Of a stretch of 64,000 bases of DNA, positions 17,132 through 25,443 are shown piece after piece. A program made the translations under genes and the position numbers. Origin of the DNA: Streptosporangium oxazolinicum. GTDB taxonomy: Bacteria; Actinomycetota; Actinomycetes; Streptosporangiales; Streptosporangiaceae. The stretch's first letter is position 1; each line of letters begins with the position of its first letter. The notes beneath the pieces are model-generated. The model did no database searches, was not told the origin of the DNA, and worked only from the letters and a program-made list of their open reading frames with translations. Location of the stretch: contig NZ_BAABAQ010000006.1 in NCBI RefSeq assembly GCF_039537505.1, positions 1-64,000 of the forward strand. The letters run 5' to 3'.

Positions 17132-17404
17132 TCAGACGACACCGCTCCGCAGCACCGACACGCGCTCGAAATACTCGTCGCCGCTCATCTCGCCGCGCGC
17201 GTACCGCTCGGCGAGGATCTGCTCCGCCGTCGCGGTCGTGCTGGGCGGCGGGGTCGCGCGGTGAGCGCCCCACGGTCCCCATCCGTTGCGCCGTGCCCGG
17301 AACGCGAGCGTCCCCAGCACGATCCAGAACACGATCCAGAAAGCCGGGAACACCGGCCACCACGGCCCCGGGCCCCAGTGGGGGGCCATCGAGAGGACAT
17401 CCAT
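17132..17404 (-). CDS. Small membrane protein with SHOCT-like C-terminus
   Basis: A 90-residue protein: one transmembrane helix at about 17-36 (FPAFWIVFWIVLGTLAF), then a SHOCT-type helix pair at 60-85 (EQILAERYARGEMSGDEYFE). The ATG at 17404 has a near-perfect GAAGGAGGTGA ribosome-binding site, so this start is preferred over a longer open frame. SHOCT motifs mediate oligomerisation; the function is unknown. Confidence 0.85.
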   Translation of the reverse strand: MDVLSMAPHWGPGPWWPVFPAFWIVFWIVLGTLAFRARRNGWGPWGAHRATPPPSTTATAEQILAERYARGEMSGDEYFERVSVLRSGVV

Positions 17405-17508
17405 GTCCTCACCTCCTTCAGACACCCCCACCTTCCTCTCGCGACGCCCGCCGCGAATCGGCCCGTCGTCCGATCCCGCCCTACCGCCCGTGGCGTACGC
17501 CCCGCTCG

Positions 17509-18144
17509 TCACGGCGTGGCCGGGGTGTCCACGAAGATCGAGGTGTCGAGGGTGAAACCGACCGGCTCGGGGATATGGAGGCGTGAACCCATCTCGACCC
17601 GGGTGGAGGTCCGGTATTCGCCCTCCTTGGGGTCGCTGAGGACCGTCACGGTGGCGGGGGTGGCCACGGGGTCGATGAGGATCGTCACGGGGACACCGCC
17701 GGAGGCGTATATGGCGGGCTTGCGGTCGCGGTCGTCGACGGCGCTTCCGGGGGACACGACCTCGGCGACCATGAGGAGGCCGGAGGAGAGCAACTCGCGG
17801 GCGCCCCAGCGCGGGCAGTCGGCGGGTACCAGGACGAAGTCGGGAACGACCGAGTCTTGGGATCCGTTGACGTGGACCGCGACGTTGCCCGTGTACGCGT
17901 TCAGGTCGCCATCCGCGATCAGGTGACGGAGTTCGGAGAAGAGGCGCATCGCCATTCGGGCGTGCTCCGGGGTGCCCAGCGGGCTCACCACCAGCCTTCC
18001 GTCGATCACCTCGGCCCGCAGTCCCGGAAGGGACGGGAGGGCGTCGAAGAGTTCGCGTGGCGTGTGCGGCAGACGTCGGGACGCGGTTCCGGGAGAGGGC
18101 CTCAGATCCGCGTGACGTGGACGCGGCGCTGTTTCCATGATCAT
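17509..18144 (-). CDS. Uma2-family putative endonuclease (DUF820)
   Basis: A 211-residue protein of the Uma2 family, a PD-(D/E)xK nuclease fold. The candidate catalytic set is D102 (VVPDFVLV), E128 (VAEVVSPGS) and K142 (DRDRKPAIYASGGV), in the conserved order and spacing. Uma2 genes are abundant in cyanobacteria and actinomycetes and their biological role is not established. The ribosome-binding site ACGGAGGGG favours ATG at 18144 or the third codon ATG at 18138. It is a monocistronic-looking gene. Confidence 0.88.
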   Translation of the reverse strand: MIMETAPRPRHADLRPSPGTASRRLPHTPRELFDALPSLPGLRAEVIDGRLVVSPLGTPEHARMAMRLFSELRHLIADGDLNAYTGNVAVHVNGSQDSVVPDFVLVPADCPRWGARELLSSGLLMVAEVVSPGSAVDDRDRKPAIYASGGVPVTILIDPVATPATVTVLSDPKEGEYRTSTRVEMGSRLHIPEPVGFTLDTSIFVDTPATP

Positions 18145-18227
18145 GCACCCCTCCGTCTCGTCGTGAACACGCTGAGTATTCCAGGGGAGGGGATGAGACG
18201 CCGGGTTCTCGCGGAAGGACGCCGAGG

Positions 18228-18875
18228 TCAGACCCAGCCGGGGCGGACGAGGCCGGATTCGTAGGCGATGACGACCAACTGGGCGCGGTCGCGGGCGTGG
18301 AGCTTCATCATGCTCCGGCTGACGTGGGTCTTGGCGGTGGCGGGGCTCATGAAGAGCTCGCCCGCGATCTCGTCGTTGGTCATGCCGGTGCCGACCAGGG
18401 CGAGGACCTCGCGTTCGCGGTCGGTGAGCAGGCCGAGGTCGCGGGTGTGGTGCGGCTCCTTGGCGCGGCTCGCGTACTCGGCGATCAGGCGGCGGGTCAC
18501 GCCGGGGGAGAGCAGGGCGTCGCCTCCGGCCACCACCCGGACGGCCTGGATGAGCTCGGCCGGTTCGGTGTCCTTGACCAGGAAGCCGCTGGCGCCGCTA
18601 CGGAGGGCCTCGAAGACGTACTCGTCCAGCTCGAAGGTCGTCAGGATGATGATCCTCGGCCCGGCGGGCATCTCGCGGGTGGCGGTCAGCCCGTCCATGC
18701 CGGGCATGCGGATGTCCATCAGGACCACGTCCGGCTCGTGTTCGGCGGCGAGCCGCACGGCCTGCGCCCCGTCGGCGGCCTCGGCCACCACGGTCATCCC
18801 CGGCTGCGCGTCCAGCAGGGCGCGGAATCCGGCCCTGACGAGAGCCTGGTCGTCGGCGAGAACAATCTTGATCAT
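18228..18875 (-). CDS. NarL/FixJ-family response regulator
   Basis: A 215-residue DNA-binding response regulator. The receiver domain (1-118) has phospho-acceptor D54 (VLMDIRMPG) and K101 (FLVKD). A LuxR-type HTH lies at about 148-205 (LTDREREVLALVGTGMTNDE). The ATG at 18875 overlaps the stop of the histidine kinase by 4 bp, so the two are co-translated. It is the output of the adjacent kinase; targets are unknown. Confidence 0.95.
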   Translation of the reverse strand: MIKIVLADDQALVRAGFRALLDAQPGMTVVAEAADGAQAVRLAAEHEPDVVLMDIRMPGMDGLTATREMPAGPRIIILTTFELDEYVFEALRSGASGFLVKDTEPAELIQAVRVVAGGDALLSPGVTRRLIAEYASRAKEPHHTRDLGLLTDREREVLALVGTGMTNDEIAGELFMSPATAKTHVSRSMMKLHARDRAQLVVIAYESGLVRPGWV

Positions 18876-20110
18876 CGGGGCTCCTCCGGGATCGGCAGCC
18901 GGGCCTCGACGCGGAAGCCCCGGCCGTGGTGCGTGGCGGTCAGCGTTCCCCCGAGTGCCGAGGCCCGCTCCCGCATGCCGGGGACGCCGTTCCCGCCGCC
19001 CAGGCTCTCCCCGGGGGCGTCGCCGCCCGAGTCGGTGACCTGGACGGTCAGCGCGCGGGGGTCGTAGCCGAGCAGGACCGTGACCGACGCGCCGGGGGCG
19101 TGCCGGGTGACGTTGGTGAGGGCCTCCTGCACGATGCGGTACCCGGCCCGGTCGACGCCGGGAGGCAGCGGCCCGGCCTCGCCGACGATCTCCTTGGTGA
19201 CCGGCAGCCCGCTGCGCTCGATGAGCTCGTCGAGCCGGTCCAGCCCGGCGGTGGGGGAGCGGGGGGCGCCGTCGCGCAGGACGTTGAGCACCGACCGCAT
19301 CTCGGTCAGCACGTCCTTGGACGCCTGCTTGATCGTGGTGAGCGCGGTCCGCGCCTGCTCGGGGTGGTCGTCGATGAGGTGCAGCGCGGTGGACGCCTGC
19401 ACGTGGATGAGGGAGATGTTGTGCGCGAGCACGTCGTGCAGCTCCTGCGCCATGGTCAGCCGCTCCTCGCTGGCCTGCCGCCGCACTTCCTCCTCCTCCA
19501 CCCGTGCGCGCTCGGCCTGCCGCTCCCTCCTGGCCCGCGAGAACTCCGCCGCCACCAGGACCAGGCCCATCAGCGCGCCCACCGTGAGGTTGTGGAGCCA
19601 GCCGGACGTACGGACGGGGGCGAGCCAGGACGTGTAGACCACGAGGAACACGTAGGCCAGGCCCCAGATCGACCAGGCCGCCCGCCGATGGCCGCTCACC
19701 ACGGCGGTGTGGAACGCGACGATCGGGCTGAGGAAGACCGGGCCGTAGGAATAGCCGAGGCCGATGAAGATCACGGTCGAGGCCGCCGCGACGGCCAGGC
19801 AGGGCACCGGACGGCGACGGCGTACGATCAGGGCCAGAGGCCCGGCCAGCAGGAGCGCGCAACCCAGCGGGTCGAGCGGGACCCTGAGCATGCCGGGGTC
19901 GTGGACCTGCCACCACTGCACGCCGCGGGTGGCCATGACCTGGAAGACCCCCGCGAACAGCGGGAGCAGGAGCTCGGCCCAGCGGGGTTTGGCGTGCACG
20001 CTCAGCACTGTACGTGCGCCCGTCCGGACGGCGCGTCCGTCCGGTGACGCATGAGGCACTACACCCCCCGCGGTAGGGAAGGGGCTGACAAGGCTCACAG
20101 GCTGAGTCAA
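18872..20110 (-). CDS. NarL-type sensor histidine kinase (HisKA_3)
   Basis: Up to 412 residues. Five or six hydrophobic segments span about 45-190 without a large extracytoplasmic domain, followed by a coiled linker. The dimerisation/phospho-acceptor helix is ERLTMAQELHDVLAHNISLI and the ATPase domain contains QEALTNVTRHAPG and GGGNGVPGMRERA. It phosphorylates the coupled response regulator. The start is uncertain: TTG at 20110 gives the full frame, but GTG codons just before VHAKPRWAELLLP near 20000 are equally plausible. It is divergent from ggt. Confidence 0.9.
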   Translation of the reverse strand: MTQPVSLVSPFPTAGGVVPHASPDGRAVRTGARTVLSVHAKPRWAELLLPLFAGVFQVMATRGVQWWQVHDPGMLRVPLDPLGCALLLAGPLALIVRRRRPVPCLAVAAASTVIFIGLGYSYGPVFLSPIVAFHTAVVSGHRRAAWSIWGLAYVFLVVYTSWLAPVRTSGWLHNLTVGALMGLVLVAAEFSRARRERQAERARVEEEEVRRQASEERLTMAQELHDVLAHNISLIHVQASTALHLIDDHPEQARTALTTIKQASKDVLTEMRSVLNVLRDGAPRSPTAGLDRLDELIERSGLPVTKEIVGEAGPLPPGVDRAGYRIVQEALTNVTRHAPGASVTVLLGYDPRALTVQVTDSGGDAPGESLGGGNGVPGMRERASALGGTLTATHHGRGFRVEARLPIPEEPR

Positions 20111-20130
20111 GCTGTCTGCGGGAGGTCATC

Positions 20131-21897
20131 ATGATCAATCGTCGAATCGCCACCCCCCTGGCGGGGATCCTGGTGGGAAGTTCCGTATTGCTCGTCCAAC
20201 CCGCCGCCGCGTCTCCACAGGCGTCACCGGCGTGGCCACGGGCGGAGAAGAAACCCGTCGCGGAGGGGTACGGGGGCGCGGTCTCGACCGTCGACCTCGA
20301 CGCCAGCAAGGTCGCGCTGGGCGTGCTGCGCGAGGGCGGCAACGCCATGGACGCGGCGGTCGCAGCGGCGGCCACCCTGGGCGTGACCGAACCCTACTCG
20401 GCCGGGCTCGCCGGGGGCGGGTTCATCGTCTACTACGACGCGCGCCGCAAGAAGGTCCACACGATCGACGGCAGGGAGACCGCGCCGAAGGCGATGGGGC
20501 CGACCTCTTTGGAGGGCATCCCGTTCGAGGAGGCGGTGACCAGCGGGCTGTCCGCGGGGGTGCCCGGCAGCGTGGCCCAGTGGGAGCTGGCGCTGCGCAG
20601 GTTCGGCACGCTCTCGCTGCGCCAGGCCCTGAACCCCGCGATCGAGGTCGCGTCCAAGGGGTTCAAGGTCGACCAGACCTTCTACGACCAGACCGCCTCC
20701 AACGCCGCCCGTTTCAAGGACTTCACCTCCACCGCCAAGCTCTACCTGCCGGGCGGGGCCCCGCCGCCGGTCGGCTCCACCTTCCGCAACCCCGAGCTGG
20801 CCGACACCTACCGCAGGCTCGGCAGGCAGGGCGGCGAGTGGCTGTACGGCGGCGGCCTGGGCGCCGAGATCGTGGCCACCGTCAAGAAGCCGCCGGTCAC
20901 CCCGGGCTCCACCCGCAACGTGCGGCCCGGCCTGATGGAACTGGGCGACCTGAAGGCCTACCGGGCGCTCGAACGGCCGCCCACGAAGGTGACGTACAAG
21001 GGCATGGACGTGTACGGCATGGCGCCGCCGTCCTCGGGAGGCTCGACGGTCGGCGAGGCGCTCAACATCCTTGAGGCCCTGCCGAAGGTCGGGGAGCACG
21101 AGTATCTGGAGGCGTCCAGGCTCTCCTTCGCCGACCGGGGCAAGTACGTCGGCGACATTCCGGGCGTCCCGCTCAAGGAGTTGCTGTCCGACGGGTTCGC
21201 CAAGGAGCGCGCCTGCCTGATCGGCGAGCGGGCGCTGGCGAGCCCGGCCGCGCCGGGCAACCCCGACGGGACGTACGGGCCGTGCGCGCCCGCGCCCTCG
21301 GCGGAGGCCACCCCCTCGGCCCCCGAGGGGCCGGAGACCACGCACCTGGTGGTCACCGACCGGTGGGGCAACGTGGTCGCCTACAACATCACCATCGAGT
21401 CGACCGGCGGCAACGGCATCGTCGTCCCCGGCCGGGGCTTCCTGCTCAACAACGAGCTGACCGACTTCACCTTCGGCCCGGCCCCCGGCGACCCGAACCT
21501 GCCCGCGCCGGGCAAGCGGCCCCGTTCCTCGATGGCGCCGACGATCGTCCTGGACGACGGCAGGCCGCTGCTCGCGCTGGGTTCCCCCGGCGGCTCGACG
21601 ATCATCACCACCGTGCTGCAGATCCTGGTGAACCGCTGGGACCTCGGCATGTCGCTCCCCGAGGCGCTCGCCGCGCCCAGGGCCACCCAGCGCAACACCG
21701 CCCAGACCCAGGCGGAGCAGGCCTTCATCGACCGCTACGGCGCCGAGCTCACCGCCCGGGGCCACAGCCTCGTGCTGAACCCCGAGATCGGCGCGGCCAC
21801 GGCGGTCGAGTTCCTGCGGCACGGGAAGCTCCAGGCGGTGGCGGAGCCGACCCGTCGCGGTGGCGGCAGCGCGCTGGTGGTGAGCGAGCGCAGGTAG
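20131..21897 (+). CDS. ggt: Gamma-glutamyltransferase precursor
   Basis: A 588-residue secreted Ntn-hydrolase that cleaves and transfers the gamma-glutamyl group of glutathione and related compounds. A signal peptide covers about 1-28 (LAGILVGSSVLLVQPAAASP). The autoprocessing site and nucleophile is T403 in ETTHLVVTD, dividing the large subunit from the small one. The oxyanion and substrate motif PGGSTIITTVLQ is present. The ATG follows GGGAGGTCATC. It is divergent from the two-component system, which could regulate it. Full length for the family. Confidence 0.95.
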   Translation: MINRRIATPLAGILVGSSVLLVQPAAASPQASPAWPRAEKKPVAEGYGGAVSTVDLDASKVALGVLREGGNAMDAAVAAAATLGVTEPYSAGLAGGGFIVYYDARRKKVHTIDGRETAPKAMGPTSLEGIPFEEAVTSGLSAGVPGSVAQWELALRRFGTLSLRQALNPAIEVASKGFKVDQTFYDQTASNAARFKDFTSTAKLYLPGGAPPPVGSTFRNPELADTYRRLGRQGGEWLYGGGLGAEIVATVKKPPVTPGSTRNVRPGLMELGDLKAYRALERPPTKVTYKGMDVYGMAPPSSGGSTVGEALNILEALPKVGEHEYLEASRLSFADRGKYVGDIPGVPLKELLSDGFAKERACLIGERALASPAAPGNPDGTYGPCAPAPSAEATPSAPEGPETTHLVVTDRWGNVVAYNITIESTGGNGIVVPGRGFLLNNELTDFTFGPAPGDPNLPAPGKRPRSSMAPTIVLDDGRPLLALGSPGGSTIITTVLQILVNRWDLGMSLPEALAAPRATQRNTAQTQAEQAFIDRYGAELTARGHSLVLNPEIGAATAVEFLRHGKLQAVAEPTRRGGGSALVVSERR

Positions 21898-22017
21898 GGT
21901 TCCCGCCCTCGCGCCGACACGTACGGTGACGGTGTGAAGGACGCCGACCCCGGTGGCGCGGTCCTGGCCGCGCCGCCGGGCCTGTCGGGGGACGCCCAGG
22001 TGATCGGCTCTCGCGGC

Positions 22018-22119
22018 CCCGCCCCCGGCCCCCGGCCCCGGCCCCCGGCCCCGGCCCCCGGCCCCGGCCCCCGGCCCCGGCCCCGGCCCCCGGCCCCGGC
22101 CCCCGGCCCCGGCCCCGGG
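22018..22119. repeat. Low-complexity GGCCCC/CGGCCCC tract
   Basis: About 100 bp of near-pure alternating CCCCGG and CCCCCGG units in the ggt trailer. It is a purely G/C simple-sequence repeat with slippage-prone units of 6 and 7 bp. No coding role is supported. Confidence 0.9.
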
Positions 22120-22194
22120 AGGAGGCCGGTCAGGGGCTCGGTAACGCCGCGCTCATGCGGTCTCCTCGCCCCCGGCGGCTGGAGGTCACCGGGG

Positions 22195-22445
22195 ACGTCT
22201 TTTGGACGTCCTTGGATGTTCTAGGACATCCATGGACGCTCAGCGGCGTTCGGTGACGTTCGAAGAGGCTCGTGGGCGTCCGAAGGGGCTCGGGCGGCGT
22301 GTGGCGTTCAGGGACGTTCGAAGACACCCAGGAACGTCCGGGGACGCTTGGACGCTCAGGAGCGTTCGGGGACATTTGAGACACCTCTAGGACCGTTCGG
22401 GGACGTTTGAGATGCTCAGGGACGTTTCAGGGATGTTCGGGAACG
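22195..22445. repeat. Degenerate array of GGACGTTC/GGGACGTTTGA units
   Basis: About 250 bp in which GACGTTCG, GGACGCTC, GTTCGGGGACGTTTGAGA and similar words recur at irregular 10-30 bp spacing, many containing the ACGT core. The array is not coding and lies between ggt and the terminator of the 58-residue membrane-protein gene. Units are too irregular for CRISPR and lack conserved length. Confidence 0.75.
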
Positions 22446-22450
22446 CGAAA

Positions 22451-22477
22451 AGCGCCGAGGGCGAGGCCGTCGGCGCT
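22451..22477 (-). terminator. Rho-independent terminator of the small membrane-protein gene
   Basis: AGCGCCGA (22451-22458) and TCGGCGCT (22470-22477) form an 8-bp perfect stem. On the minus strand the stem is followed by TTTTCG. It lies 17 bp after the stop codon of the 58-residue gene. Confidence 0.75.
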
Positions 22478-22493
22478 GCGGACCCCTCGGTCG

Positions 22494-22670
22494 TCAGAGC
22501 AGCAGGTACGCGCCCACGGCGACGACGACCAGCACCGCGACCACCACCGCCGCCGTGATCGGCAGGGCGAGCGACCGCTTCTCGGGAACGGCCTCCGGGT
22601 CCTTGCGCTGGGCGAACGCGCGGAACGCCTGGGTGTTGCCCGCGGGGTCAATCGGCTGAGGATCAGACAT
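22494..22670 (-). CDS. 58-residue single-pass membrane protein
   Basis: The frame opens with ATG at 22670 and reads MSDPQPIDPAGNTQAFRAF, a charged QRKDPEAVPEKRS segment, then one transmembrane helix (ALPITAAVVVAVLVVVAVG) and a short AYLLL tail. It is too short for most ORF cut-offs but has a tail-anchored topology and its own intrinsic terminator. There is no clear ribosome-binding site, so it may be leaderless. It is divergent from SURF1. I do not recognise a named family. Confidence 0.7.
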   Translation of the reverse strand: MSDPQPIDPAGNTQAFRAFAQRKDPEAVPEKRSLALPITAAVVVAVLVVVAVGAYLLL

Positions 22671-22877
22671 GGAGATGACTTTAGCGATACGGGATACCTC
22701 CCAACACTGATTTGTCCACTTTCACGGGAAGGATGTCCTGGTGCTTGGCCGAGGGCGGGTGCCGGTCGTGTCGCCAAGGCGCTGGGACGGCGCTGGGGCG
22801 GTGAATGTGCCCCGGTGCCCGGCCGGAGGACGGGTACTGGGGGCCGGACCGCCGACCCGGCCGGATAGCGTGGTGTC

Positions 22878-23693
22878 ATGCTCCGCATCCTGTTCTCCGC
22901 CCGCGTGGTGGTGCTCCACCTGCTCGCGGTCGGAGCCCTCGTCGTGTGCGGGCTGCTGGGCAGGTGGCAACTCGGTGTCTTCGAGGACTCCGGCAGGCCC
23001 CACTCGCTGCTCGACCCCGCCCCCGTGGCGGTCACCACCCTCACCGCGCCCGGAAAGCACCTGACGGCCGACGCCGTCAGCCGCCGGGTGACCGCCGAGG
23101 GCACCTTCGACGCCTCGAAGCGGCTCCTGGTGGCCGAGCGCGACGGGGGCCTGTGGCTGCTCTCGCCGCTCGACCTCGGCGACGGCACCTCCATCCCGGT
23201 CGTACGCGGCTGGGTGGCCACGGCGGGCGACCCCGCCGTCACGGCCCCGGCCGAGGGCAGGGTGGTCCTCAGCGGGCGCCTGCAAGCCTCCGAGGCCACC
23301 GACAGCGTCCAGCGCCGGACCCGGCAGCTGCCTCCGGGACAGGTGCTGACCGTGTCGTCGGCCGAGCTGATCAACCTCTGGCGGGGCACGAAACTGCGCG
23401 ACGGGTTCATGGTCGCCGCCACCCAGTCACCGGCCCCCGAGGTCGCGGCCAGGCCGGTGAGCGTCCCCCCGCCGACCGAGCCGGGCGGGCTCACCTGGCG
23501 CAACCTCGCCTACGCCGCCCAGTGGTGGATCTTCGGGCTTTTCGCGGTCTTCATGTGGTGGCACTTCGTTCGTGACGCGCTGCGCGGCCGCACGCGGGAG
23601 CGCGACGCCGCCGACGCCGCCGATTCCGATCCCGCTCCCAGCCCCACTCCCGAGGCGGAAACCCCCGCCCTGCCAGCCCGCACCGCCCCGTGA
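22878..23693 (+). CDS. SURF1-family cytochrome oxidase assembly protein
   Basis: A 271-residue membrane protein with the SURF1 layout. There are two transmembrane helices, at about 10-28 (VVLHLLAVGALVVCGLLGRW) and 218-238 (AAQWWIFGLFAVFMWWHFV), flanking an extracytoplasmic domain. Landmarks are LGRWQL after helix 1 and VVRGWVA in the middle. SURF1 proteins help insert haem a into cytochrome c oxidase. The C-terminal 35 residues are a Pro/Ala/Asp-rich cytoplasmic tail. The gene is closely followed by the DUF3817 gene (29 bp). Confidence 0.9.
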   Translation: MLRILFSARVVVLHLLAVGALVVCGLLGRWQLGVFEDSGRPHSLLDPAPVAVTTLTAPGKHLTADAVSRRVTAEGTFDASKRLLVAERDGGLWLLSPLDLGDGTSIPVVRGWVATAGDPAVTAPAEGRVVLSGRLQASEATDSVQRRTRQLPPGQVLTVSSAELINLWRGTKLRDGFMVAATQSPAPEVAARPVSVPPPTEPGGLTWRNLAYAAQWWIFGLFAVFMWWHFVRDALRGRTRERDAADAADSDPAPSPTPEAETPALPARTAP

Positions 23694-23722
23694 ACCGAAT
23701 CCCAACACCGAGGTAACCGACC

Positions 23723-24034
23723 GTGGAATCCGCTCTCAAGCCCTTTCGCATCCTGGCCTACATCGTCGGCGTGATGCTGCTCGTCCTGGTCACCTGCATC
23801 GTGCTCAGGTACGGCTTCGGCATCGAGCAGCCATCGAAGATCGTCTCTCCGATCCACGGCTTCCTCTACATGCTCTATCTCGTGGCCACGATGAACCTGG
23901 GCATGAAAGCGCGCTGGACGTGGCCGTACATCCTCGGGGTGATGCTCGCGGGCACCGTGCCGCTGCTCTCGTTCGTGTTCGAGCGCAAGGTCACCCACCG
24001 GGTGGAGTCGGAGCTCGCGACCGCCACCGCCTGA
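23723..24034 (+). CDS. DUF3817-family integral membrane protein
   Basis: A 103-residue protein with three hydrophobic helices (about 8-28, 42-60, 67-88). Its conserved wording (RILAYIVGVMLLVLV; PIHGFLYMLYLVATMNLG) is typical of the actinobacterial DUF3817 family, which is often found near respiratory and transport genes. GTG start at 23723 after GAGGTAACC. Likely co-transcribed with SURF1. The function is unknown. Confidence 0.85.
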   Translation: MESALKPFRILAYIVGVMLLVLVTCIVLRYGFGIEQPSKIVSPIHGFLYMLYLVATMNLGMKARWTWPYILGVMLAGTVPLLSFVFERKVTHRVESELATATA

Positions 24035-24103
24035 CCGGCCCGGCCCGGCCCGGAGACGCGGGTTCGCGGGGCCGGGCCGTGCCGTGCGGGCTCACGTGCC
24101 GCG

Positions 24104-24295
24104 TCAGCGGCCGAGACCCCGGCGGCGCGAGCGCTTGAGGCGCTCGCGCTGTGACGGGTCGAGCATCAGGTAGCCGACGACCGGGGCGGCGACGACGCCC
24201 AGGAGGACCAGCAGCGTCACGAAACCTGGCAGGAAGAGCCACGACAGGAACACCACTGCTCCGGCGCCGATCGCGTACTTCTGGACGGGCGACAT
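24104..24295 (-). CDS. 63-residue double-hydrophobic membrane protein
   Basis: MSPVQKYAIGAG is followed by two hydrophobic segments (AVVFLSWLFLPGFVTLLVLLG region; VVAAPVVGYLML) and a strongly basic tail (RERLKRSRRRGLGR). The ATG at 24295 is preferred because GGAGG lies 9 nt upstream. A start three codons earlier (24304) would sit directly on that ribosome-binding site. It converges on the SURF1/DUF3817 pair. The function is unknown. Confidence 0.75.
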   Translation of the reverse strand: MSPVQKYAIGAGAVVFLSWLFLPGFVTLLVLLGVVAAPVVGYLMLDPSQRERLKRSRRRGLGR

Positions 24296-24408
24296 CCTCA
24301 ACATCCTCCGAACGCGGGGCGGACGCCCCGTCTGTAGTTCATTGTGCGTCGCCGGTCCAACGTGTGGAGCTATCGCCGTGGTTCCGACCGAGATATATCG
24401 TGATTTAA

Positions 24409-25443
24409 CTATCTCGCCAGAGCCTTGAGCGTCGCCACGCCGCCGGGGTCGGCGTCCGTGCTGACCGGGACCAGGGCCACCTCGTCCACCCCCGCGTCGG
24501 CGTACGCGCGCAGGCGCTCGTGGGCCGCGTCCACGTCACCGAGCAGGGCGACCGACTCCAGCAGGCCGTCGGGGATGGCGGCCAGCAGCTCGCGGGGGTG
24601 CGGGCGGGTCCTGGCGTACGCGACCACGTCCCCGAATCCGGCCTCGATGAACATCTCGCCGTATCCGGGTGCGGCGAGATAGCCCACGACGGCGCGTCGG
24701 ATCCGGTCGACCGCCTCGCGTCCCGGGTCGACCGCGGCCGTCACCCAGGCCGCCACCCTCGGCACCTGCGTCGGCGCAGGGGTCGCGTCCCGGCCCTGTC
24801 CCCGGTCCTTTTCCTGGTCCTGTCCCTGGTCTTGGTCCTGGGCTGTCTGGGCCATATGGGCCGCCGCGCGGAGGTCGGCGGTCAGGCGGGCCGCGGAGGC
24901 GGGGGTGATCAGGTTGAGCACCATCCGGTCGGCCGTCGCGGCGGTCCGTACGGCGGAGGCGCCGAAGGCGGCCACGGTCAGCTCGGCGCGGGGCGCCGGA
25001 AGCCGGAGTCGATAGCCGCGACTTTTCACGTATTCACCTGAAAAATCGGATTTGTCGCCATCCAGGAGCGGCCTGAGCGCCCGCACCGTCTCCCGCAGTA
25101 CGGCCGCCGACCGCGCCCGTGACCTGCCGTGCCACTCCTCGACGACCATCGGGCTCGACGTGCCGACCGCCACGTTCACCGGTCTCCCGGCGAGGGCGGC
25201 CACCGACGCCACCCCCATCGCGATCATCATGGGGTCCCGTACGGCCACCGCCAGCGGCCCGACGGTGAGCCCGATCCGGCCGGTGGACAGCCCGATCGCG
25301 GTGGCCAGCGCGAAGGCGTCGTAGGTGGCCATCTCGCCCACCCACAGCTCGTCGTAGCCCAGCTCGTCGGCGGCCCTCGCGGTCAGCAGGGCCTCCTCGG
25401 CGGGCCGGTCCTGCCAGAGGCCGAGGGAGACGCCCAGCCTCAC
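24409..25443 (-). CDS. LLM-class (F420-type) oxidoreductase
   Basis: A 344-residue luciferase-like monooxygenase-superfamily protein, a (beta/alpha)8 flavin or F420-dependent oxidoreductase. Landmarks are GVSLGLWQ, DELGYDELWVGEMATYDAF and VGPLAVAVRDPMMIA; the last resembles F420-binding family members. GTG start at 25443 overlaps the thiolase stop (GTGA), so it is co-translated. A low-complexity Asp/Gln/Gly insert (QDQDQGQDQEKDRGQGRD) lies near residue 210-230 and is probably a surface loop. The substrate is unknown; context suggests beta-oxidation-like degradation of a lipid or apocarotenoid product. Confidence 0.85.
   Translation of the reverse strand: MRLGVSLGLWQDRPAEEALLTARAADELGYDELWVGEMATYDAFALATAIGLSTGRIGLTVGPLAVAVRDPMMIAMGVASVAALAGRPVNVAVGTSSPMVVEEWHGRSRARSAAVLRETVRALRPLLDGDKSDFSGEYVKSRGYRLRLPAPRAELTVAAFGASAVRTAATADRMVLNLITPASAARLTADLRAAAHMAQTAQDQDQGQDQEKDRGQGRDATPAPTQVPRVAAWVTAAVDPGREAVDRIRRAVVGYLAAPGYGEMFIEAGFGDVVAYARTRPHPRELLAAIPDGLLESVALLGDVDAAHERLRAYADAGVDEVALVPVSTDADPGGVATLKALAR

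Noticed and set aside
22195..22445. CRISPR or iteron array
   Set aside because: Words recur at irregular spacing and with variable sequence; no replication or cas gene adjacent.
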